Of a stretch of DNA of 5,080 nt, positions 1 through 3,984 are shown piece after piece. The stretch's first letter is position 1. Every line of letters starts with the position of its first letter. The notes below the pieces were generated by a model. That model was not told the DNA's origin. It saw only the letters and a program-made list of their open reading frames with translations, and ran no database searches. The DNA lies in NCBI GenBank assembly GCA_040235375.1, contig JBECKQ010000341.1, positions 1 to 5,080 of the forward strand, given 5' to 3'. Made by a program: the position numbers and the translations under genes. Source of the DNA: JBECKQ01 sp040235375 (GTDB lineage: Bacteria > Planctomycetota > Phycisphaerae > UBA1845).

Positions 1-1173
1 CGCGTAGAGCGGGCTCCAGCCCGCCGTGTACAGCGGGACCATCGTTTCCATGTAGATCGCCCGTTTCGAGTCCGGCGCGGTTCGCACCAGGCTTGCGCCG
101 TCGCATGCTGCCGGCTCGAAACCCAGCGAGTCCTCCAGCGTGGGCTTTACGTCCACGAGTCCGACCACGCGGTTCGAGACGAGGTAACCCTTGTCGAATA
201 ACGCCGGGCATGAGAATACGAGGGCGACGCGCGTCGTGCAGCCGTAAAGGAACATGCCGTGATTCGGCTCGCCATGCTCCCCCAGCGCCTCCCCGTGATC
301 CGTGGCGAACACAATCAGTGTGCGGTCCCGTAATCCGCCCGCGTCGATCTCCTCCACCAGGCGTTTCAGGTGCAGGTCGGCGTACGCAATCTCCGCGTCA
401 TAGGGGCGTCCCTCAAAGCGAGGCAGTTTGACGAACGGAGAATCAAAGGGCGTATGCGGATCGTAATAGTGCACCCACAGAAAGAACGGCTTGTTCGAGC
501 CATCGTTCTTGCGCTGCCGAAGCCAGCTTACCGCGGCATTCGTAACCGCCTCGGCCGATCGCTCGTTGCAGTCGAGACACGACTCGTCGAACTTGCTCCG
601 ATTCACATCGTCGTCATAAACGTCGAAACCCTGGGCAAGGCCGAATCGCCGCTCCAGCACGAAACTGCTGACGAACGCTGCGGTGTCATATCCATGGCGC
701 TTGAGCGACTCGGCCAGCGTGCCGTGATCGCTCGTGAGCTTGTACGTCCCGTTGTTCCTCACGCCGTTTCGTGGCGGATACAACCCCGTCAGCAGCGCCG
801 CGTGCGACGGCAACGTGAGCGGCACGCTCGTCACGGCGTGGCCGAATCGAACGCCTCTGGCCGCCAGCGAGTCGATCGTCGGGGTCTCCGCGTGCGCGTA
901 TCCGTAGCAGCCCAGCGCGTCCTGGCGAGTCGTGTCGAATACGACCAGGACCACGTTGAAGCCTGAAGCCGCCCCCGGCTTCAGTATCTTCGCCAGATCC
1001 GTCTCTTGCCCGGATCGACCCTCGCGGCATCCGGCGGCTCCGATCGCTGACGCCAGTACCGCTGCCGCCAGGATTGCACTCATCCGCCGCAACCCACGCG
1101 CGGCGCAAGCTCGGCCGGCCCCGCGCCCTCTCACGACAGGACCGCCACGTTTCTTCAACGAAGGCCTCGACAT
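1..1173 (-). CDS. Sulfatase/alkaline-phosphatase superfamily lipoprotein (C-terminus cut by window edge)
   Basis: The frame stays open to base 1, so the C-terminus is missing; 391 codons are visible. With the ATG at 1173, a basic N-terminus leads to a hydrophobic stretch (about residues 34-48) ending in the lipobox AAGC with Cys49. It is therefore probably an exported, lipid-anchored protein. Superfamily landmarks appear in order: VVLVVFDTTRQDALGCYGY with metal ligand Asp80; SVPLTLPSHAALLTG with Thr120 at the nucleophile position; HYYDPHTPF with Asp238 and His240; ATDHGEALGEHGE with Asp292 and His293; NHGMFLYG with His305. The nucleophile position is Thr, not the Cys or Ser that becomes formylglycine in true sulfatases, and DH replaces the sulfatase DN, so a phosphate-ester substrate is as likely as a sulfate ester. 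The start is uncertain: 1173 (ATG, 14 bases after the tnaA stop), a TTG at 1092 giving a compact LRRM signal peptide, or the ATG at 1083. It is probably co-transcribed with tnaA. The superfamily call is firm; the substrate is unknown. Confidence 0.85.
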   Translation of the reverse strand, partial: MSRPSLKKRGGPVVRGRGAGRACAARGLRRMSAILAAAVLASAIGAAGCREGRSGQETDLAKILKPGAASGFNVVLVVFDTTRQDALGCYGYAHAETPTIDSLAARGVRFGHAVTSVPLTLPSHAALLTGLYPPRNGVRNNGTYKLTSDHGTLAESLKRHGYDTAAFVSSFVLERRFGLAQGFDVYDDDVNRSKFDESCLDCNERSAEAVTNAAVSWLRQRKNDGSNKPFFLWVHYYDPHTPFDSPFVKLPRFEGRPYDAEIAYADLHLKRLVEEIDAGGLRDRTLIVFATDHGEALGEHGEPNHGMFLYGCTTRVALVFSCPALFDKGYLVSNRVVGLVDVKPTLEDSLGFEPAACDGASLVRTAPDSKRAIYMETMVPLYTAGWSPLYA

Positions 1174-1187
1174 CAATGCTGTGACTC

Positions 1188-2534
1188 TCACACGTACTCG
1201 AATCTCGCCGTGAAGTGCCGGAGCATCGGCGGCTCCTCGACGATCCGCATGCCCCGTATGGCGTCCCGCTGCGCAAATACTTCGGTGATCGCCTCGATTA
1301 CGTAGTCGATCTGCGACTGTGTATATACCCGCCGGGGGATCGCCAGCCGCACCAGCTCCATCCGCGCGTTTTTGCCGAACATCACGCTGCCGATCTCCAC
1401 CCCGCGGATACCCCCGTGCACGTACAGCGCACACACCAGCGCCTGGCCGGGAAACTGCTTCTTCGGAATGTGCGGGCAGAAGCTCGCCGCGTCGATGTAG
1501 ATCGCATGCCCGCCGGGCGGCTCGACGATCTGCACGCCGGCGCGGAGCAGCGCCTCGCCCAGGTACGCCGTGCTGCGAATCCGGTACGTCAGGTAATCCT
1601 CGTGGACGACCTCTTCGAACCCCTGGGCCATGGCCTCGAGGTCGCGGCCGGCCAGCCCGCCGTACGTCGGAAATCCCTCGGTAAGAATGAGAAGGTTCTG
1701 CGCCCGCCGGTACAGCTCCTCGTTCCGCAGCAGCAGCACGCCGCCGATGTTCACCAGCCCGTCCTTCTTCGCGCTGATCGTCGCCCCGTCGGCCAGGTCG
1801 AACGTCTCCCGCACGATGTCCGTGACCGTGCGGTCCGCCTGCCCCGGCTCACGCCGCTTGATGAAGAACGCGTTCTCCGCGAACCGGCACGCGTCGAGGA
1901 AGAACGGCGTGTTGTACCGGTCGCACATCTTCCGGACGGCATGAAGGTTCTCCAGGCTCACCGGCTGCCCGCCGCCGCTGTTGTTCGTGATCGTCATCAT
2001 CACCAGCGGAATGCGCTTCGGCCCGTATTCCTTGAAGACGCTCTCCAGCTTGCGCAGGTCCATGTTGCCCTTGAACGGGTGCCGGCTGCGCGGGTCCATC
2101 CCCTCGTCGATCACCAGGTCCACCGCCTCCGCTCCGCTGTGCTCGATGTTCGCCCGCGTCGTGTCGAAGTGATTGTTGTTCGGTATGACCTTGTCCGCCC
2201 CGCCCACGAGCTCAAACAGAATGCGCTCGCTGGCCCGCCCCTGGTGCGTCGGAATAATGTGCTCGAAGCCGGTCAGCTCCTGCAAGCGGCGCTCGAATCG
2301 GTAGTAGCTGCGGGCCCCGGCGTAGGACTCGTCGCCCCGCATGACCGCCGACCACTGTTCGCTGCTCATGGCGCCCGTCCCGCTGTCGGTCAGCAGGTCG
2401 ATGAGCACGTCCTCGGCCGGAATCAGAAAGACGTTGTAACCCGCCTTGGTTAGCGCCGCCTCCCGTTCCCCGCGGGTGGTCATTTTCAGCGGTTCCACGA
2501 CCTTGATCTTGAACGGCTCGATGATGGTCTTCAC
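1188..2534 (-). CDS. tnaA: Tryptophanase (tryptophan indole-lyase), PLP-dependent beta-eliminating lyase
   Basis: This 448-residue protein has the full length of the tryptophanase/tyrosine phenol-lyase family and aligns end to end, from the N-terminal EPFKIKVVEP to the C-terminal LRHFTARFEYV. Tryptophanase cleaves L-tryptophan to indole, pyruvate and ammonia in the cytoplasm. PLP-site residues visible are Tyr71, THQGR (96-100), Asn185, Asp214, Arg217 and the Schiff-base Lys257 in SAKKD; Arg396 should bind the substrate carboxylate. Three positions that separate the two enzymes favour tryptophanase: Asp124 (Thr in tyrosine phenol-lyase), Ile381 in VEIGS (Arg in phenol-lyase) and His440 (Phe in phenol-lyase). 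The start is GTG at 2534, supported by AGGAGG eight bases upstream and by the family-typical N-terminus. Two short leader frames lie upstream, and the stop is close to the next gene, so the two probably form an operon. The family is certain; tryptophan specificity is inferred from those residues. Confidence 0.95.
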   Translation of the reverse strand: MKTIIEPFKIKVVEPLKMTTRGEREAALTKAGYNVFLIPAEDVLIDLLTDSGTGAMSSEQWSAVMRGDESYAGARSYYRFERRLQELTGFEHIIPTHQGRASERILFELVGGADKVIPNNNHFDTTRANIEHSGAEAVDLVIDEGMDPRSRHPFKGNMDLRKLESVFKEYGPKRIPLVMMTITNNSGGGQPVSLENLHAVRKMCDRYNTPFFLDACRFAENAFFIKRREPGQADRTVTDIVRETFDLADGATISAKKDGLVNIGGVLLLRNEELYRRAQNLLILTEGFPTYGGLAGRDLEAMAQGFEEVVHEDYLTYRIRSTAYLGEALLRAGVQIVEPPGGHAIYIDAASFCPHIPKKQFPGQALVCALYVHGGIRGVEIGSVMFGKNARMELVRLAIPRRVYTQSQIDYVIEAITEVFAQRDAIRGMRIVEEPPMLRHFTARFEYV

Positions 2535-2620
2535 GATGTCCGCCTCCTCGCTTCGAGAGTGCGTAAGGGCTCGCCGGCTGCCAAGGGAGCCATCCTATCC
2601 GCTGCCCCTTCATGCGTCAT
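2531..2620 (-). CDS. Second leader frame, 29 codons, possibly coupling the first leader peptide to tnaA
   Basis: An ATG at 2620 opens a 29-codon frame whose TGA (2531-2533) overlaps the tnaA start as GTGA. Its ATG overlaps the stop of the upstream 23-codon frame as ATGA. The predicted peptide begins MTHEGAADRMAP, ends LEARRRTS and contains no Trp. No good Shine-Dalgarno precedes it, so translation would depend on ribosomes that finish the upstream frame. The peptide resembles no family I recognise. The overlaps may be chance, because short open frames are common in GC-rich leaders. Confidence 0.2.
   Translation of the reverse strand: MTHEGAADRMAPLAAGEPLRTLEARRRTS
2543..2548 (-). promoter_or_regulatory. 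Shine-Dalgarno of tnaA
   Basis: A perfect AGGAGG on the minus strand, eight bases before the GTG at 2534. It fixes the start codon of tnaA even though the codon is not ATG. Confidence 0.85.
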
Positions 2621-2688
2621 TCGCATCCCGTGTGCAGTCCCCGCTCCGTGTGCCACTGCTCTTTGAGCAGTGTCTTTCTGTGGTCCAT
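2617..2688 (-). CDS. Candidate TnaC-like leader peptide, 23 codons with one Trp codon
   Basis: An ATG at 2688 opens a 23-codon frame in the tnaA leader, closed by TGA at 2617-2619. It is preceded by a strong Shine-Dalgarno (GGAGG, 2694-2698, five bases away). The only Trp codon is at position 12, within LLKEQWHTERG. E. coli TnaC, which stalls the ribosome when tryptophan is abundant and so induces tnaA, is 24 residues long with its essential Trp also at position 12. The TnaC residues Asp16 and the terminal Pro24 are not matched here (Arg16; the peptide ends Cys-Glu). Codons 7-12 lie in an 8-bp hairpin. The position, size, ribosome site and Trp are seen; a regulatory role is inferred. Confidence 0.4.
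   Translation of the reverse strand: MDHRKTLLKEQWHTERGLHTGCE
2654..2672. repeat. Perfect 8-bp inverted repeat, hairpin in the tnaA leader
   Basis: On the plus strand CACTGCTC, a TTT loop, then GAGCAGTG: eight perfect pairs around three bases. On the minus-strand transcript it lies inside the 23-codon leader frame, over codons 6-12. Ribosome position on that frame would decide whether the hairpin can form. On the plus strand it is followed by a pyrimidine run, TCTTTCT, which is too weak for a confident intrinsic terminator. It could equally be one copy of a dispersed intergenic palindrome. Confidence 0.6.
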
Positions 2689-2693
2689 TACCC

Positions 2694-2698
2694 CCTCC
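2694..2698 (-). promoter_or_regulatory. Shine-Dalgarno of the 23-codon leader frame
   Basis: GGAGG followed by GGGTA and then ATG on the minus strand: the spacing is five bases, within the normal range. It is the main sign that the short frame at 2617-2688 is translated. Confidence 0.5.
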
Positions 2699-2740
2699 GC
2701 CTCTTCTGGCCTCTGACCTCTAGCCCTCGTTCTTTAGTTA

Positions 2741-2769
2741 GGAATATTTTCGGTCACCCCCCTTGCCAA
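2741..2769 (-). promoter_or_regulatory. Possible promoter of the tnaA unit
   Basis: On the minus strand TTGGCA (2764-2769, five of six matches to the -35 consensus) is followed after 17 bases by TATTCC (2741-2746, three of six at -10). Transcription would begin near 2734 and give a leader of about 200 bases before tnaA. The -10 is poor, so this is tentative. Its -35 overlaps that of the rightward promoter. Confidence 0.3.
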
Positions 2770-2791
2770 ACCCGTCAGTCTGGTATATGTT
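2763..2791 (+). promoter_or_regulatory. Likely sigma70-type promoter of imuA-imuB
   Basis: TTGCCA (2763-2768, five of six at -35), a 17-base spacer, then TATGTT (2786-2791, four of six at -10). Transcription would start near 2798, just at the left arm of the dyad at 2799-2817 and about 30 bases before the imuA ATG. I see no canonical LexA box of the E. coli (CTG-N10-CAG) or Bacillus (GAAC-N4-GTTC) type here, although imu cassettes are usually under damage control. Confidence 0.5.
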
Positions 2792-2798
2792 AGGTTTG

Positions 2799-2817
2799 GT
2801 CACGCGATCCGCGTGAC
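2799..2817. promoter_or_regulatory. Perfect 8-bp dyad between the imuA promoter and start
   Basis: GTCACGCG, a spacer ATC, then CGCGTGAC. It lies immediately downstream of the predicted -10 and ends 12 bases before the imuA ATG. It could be an operator that blocks transcription when bound, or a hairpin at the 5' end of the mRNA that limits access to the weak ribosome site. The dyad is seen directly; its role is inferred. Confidence 0.5.
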
Positions 2818-2829
2818 GGGGTTTCGCTC

Positions 2830-3984
2830 ATGACGAATGAGACGGATAAGCCAGCCCGCGCGCCGGACAGGCGCCCGCCTTCAGCAGTTCCCCTGACAAG
2901 GGAAACGGCATTTTCAGGTCCTATAAAATCGCCGTTTTCAGCGAAATACACCGATGAACGGTGCAAAAGTGACGGCTCGAACCACCGCCTGGGCACGGGT
3001 ATCGCAGACCTCCGCTCCCTGACGGTCGCGGCTCTGACACGGAGGCTTACGCGCGCACGATCATGTTGCGAGCCCCCGCCCGCCGCCTCCAGCCCGGCGC
3101 CCGACCAGACCGTCGAAAACCTCCGCCGCATGCTCGAAGAGCACCGACTGAAAAAGCTGGCCGAGGCCCAGACCGCCGGGTTTGCTGGCGACCGCGCCGC
3201 CTGCCCGGTCCTGCCCACCGGCCTGCCGCAACTGGATCGCAAACTGCCCGGTGGGGGGGTTCGACCGGGAAGCGTGATGGACTGCCTGTGCGACACCCCG
3301 GGCGCGGGGGCCGTGGAACTTGCCCTGCGGATGGCGATCCGTTTCGGCCGGCACGCTCGAGACAGCGACCCCGCCGCAGAAAAGACCGTCTTCGACAAGC
3401 GCCGGTGGATCGTGGTCATCGACCCCGCGGCCGAATTCTATCCGCCGGCTGCGGTGCATCTGGGACTGGACCTGAATCACACCATCGTCCTTCGCCCGCC
3501 GAATCTCGGCGATGCGTTCTGGTCGGCCGATCAGTGCCTCCGATGCCGCAGCGTGGCCGCGGTCTGCGCCGTGCTGAAAACGGTGGACGAGGTTCATTCC
3601 CGCCGGCTCCAGCTTGCGGCCGAGGCCGGCGGGTCGATCGGCATTTTGCTCACCCCCGCTCGACGCCGGCCCAAATCGTTCGCCGCCGTACAGATGCTGA
3701 TCCAGCCGGCCGGCGGCAACGATCGCGCTTGGCAGAACGAAACATCGCAGGAAAGTCCGGCTCCGACCGGGCCGTTTGCGTGCTTTGCATATCAACGGGC
3801 GACGGACCGGCCCGTCTTGTGGAGCGACTCGCGTCGCGTTCGCGTCAGCTTGATCCGCGTTCGGGAAGGGATGCCCGCGGGTCCGTTCGAGGTGGAGCTT
3901 CCCGATGCCGCGGACCTTGTGTCTGCACATGCCCTATCTGCCGATCGACCGGCTCCGGCGATCGTGCGGCATGCCGTCGGCTGA
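2830..3984 (+). CDS. imuA: ImuA-like RecA-fold protein of the translesion mutagenesis cassette
   Basis: This 384-residue protein resembles ImuA, the RecA-like accessory partner of ImuB in damage-induced translesion synthesis. The recognisable part starts at about residue 92: a short charged helix (TVENLRRMLEEHRLKKLAEA), LPTGLPQLDRKLPGGGVRPG before the P-loop region, WIVVIDPAAEFYPPAA (193-208) as the Walker B-like strand, then RRLQLAAEAGGSIGILLTPAR (258-278) and a C-terminal beta region (about 335-357). The P-loop position reads DTPGAGAVE and lacks Gly-Lys-Thr, as ImuA proteins often do, so ATP binding is doubtful. Residues 1-91 are not conserved-looking and overlie inverted repeats. No ATG, GTG or TTG lies in frame between 2830 and Met101 (3130); starting at 3130 would remove part of the charged helix, so 2830 is preferred despite a weak ribosome site. 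The last 80 bases overlap imuB in another frame. The family call rests on context and pattern. Confidence 0.85.
   Translation: MTNETDKPARAPDRRPPSAVPLTRETAFSGPIKSPFSAKYTDERCKSDGSNHRLGTGIADLRSLTVAALTRRLTRARSCCEPPPAASSPAPDQTVENLRRMLEEHRLKKLAEAQTAGFAGDRAACPVLPTGLPQLDRKLPGGGVRPGSVMDCLCDTPGAGAVELALRMAIRFGRHARDSDPAAEKTVFDKRRWIVVIDPAAEFYPPAAVHLGLDLNHTIVLRPPNLGDAFWSADQCLRCRSVAAVCAVLKTVDEVHSRRLQLAAEAGGSIGILLTPARRRPKSFAAVQMLIQPAGGNDRAWQNETSQESPAPTGPFACFAYQRATDRPVLWSDSRRVRVSLIRVREGMPAGPFEVELPDAADLVSAHALSADRPAPAIVRHAVG
2902..2938. repeat. Imperfect inverted repeat inside the 5' part of imuA
   Basis: AAACGGC then ATTTT (2903-2914) pairs with AAAAT and GCCGTTT (2925-2937), with one bulged C at 2930 and a ten-base loop, giving 12 base pairs. 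The segment is more AT-rich than the surrounding gene and includes TATAAAAT. Such a hairpin is unusual inside a coding region and is more typical of intergenic DNA or a small mobile repeat. Confidence 0.55.
3009..3045. repeat. Possible dispersed repeat unit bounded by CCTCCG/CGGAGG
   Basis: A 37-base segment begins CCTCCG and ends CGGAGG, an inverted pair of six bases around CTCCCTGACGGTCGCGGCTC and a few further bases. In the imuA frame it encodes RSLTVAAL. From memory, similar GCTCCCTGACGGTCGCGGCTC strings recur in spurious and intergenic frames of planctomycete genomes; I cannot verify this here. Only one copy is present in the window. Confidence 0.3.

Noticed and set aside
686..1276. A 196-codon minus-strand frame across the start of the lipoprotein gene
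   Set aside because: It is out of frame with the catalytic motifs of the sulfatase-like protein and is Arg/Ser-rich without similarity to any family I know.
1215..2453. A 412-codon open frame on the plus strand
   Set aside because: It lies entirely antisense to tnaA, is highly rich in Arg, Val, Leu and His, and shows no motif.
2212..2613. A minus-strand frame starting MKGQRIGWLPWQP with two Trp codons near its start, considered as a Trp leader
   Set aside because: The frame continues far into tnaA without a nearby stop, has no good ribosome site, and becomes shadow-like after about 20 residues. The 23-codon frame upstream is a better leader candidate.
2654..2680. The hairpin plus TCTTTCT read as a plus-strand intrinsic terminator
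   Set aside because: The T run is short and interrupted, and no plus-strand gene ends upstream of it.
2827..2841. CTCAT-GACGA-ATGAG inverted repeat over the imuA start codon
   Set aside because: Only five base pairs around a five-base loop; expected by chance in this length of sequence.
3061..3930. A 289-codon open frame on the minus strand
   Set aside because: It is antisense to imuA, with composition typical of a shadow frame.
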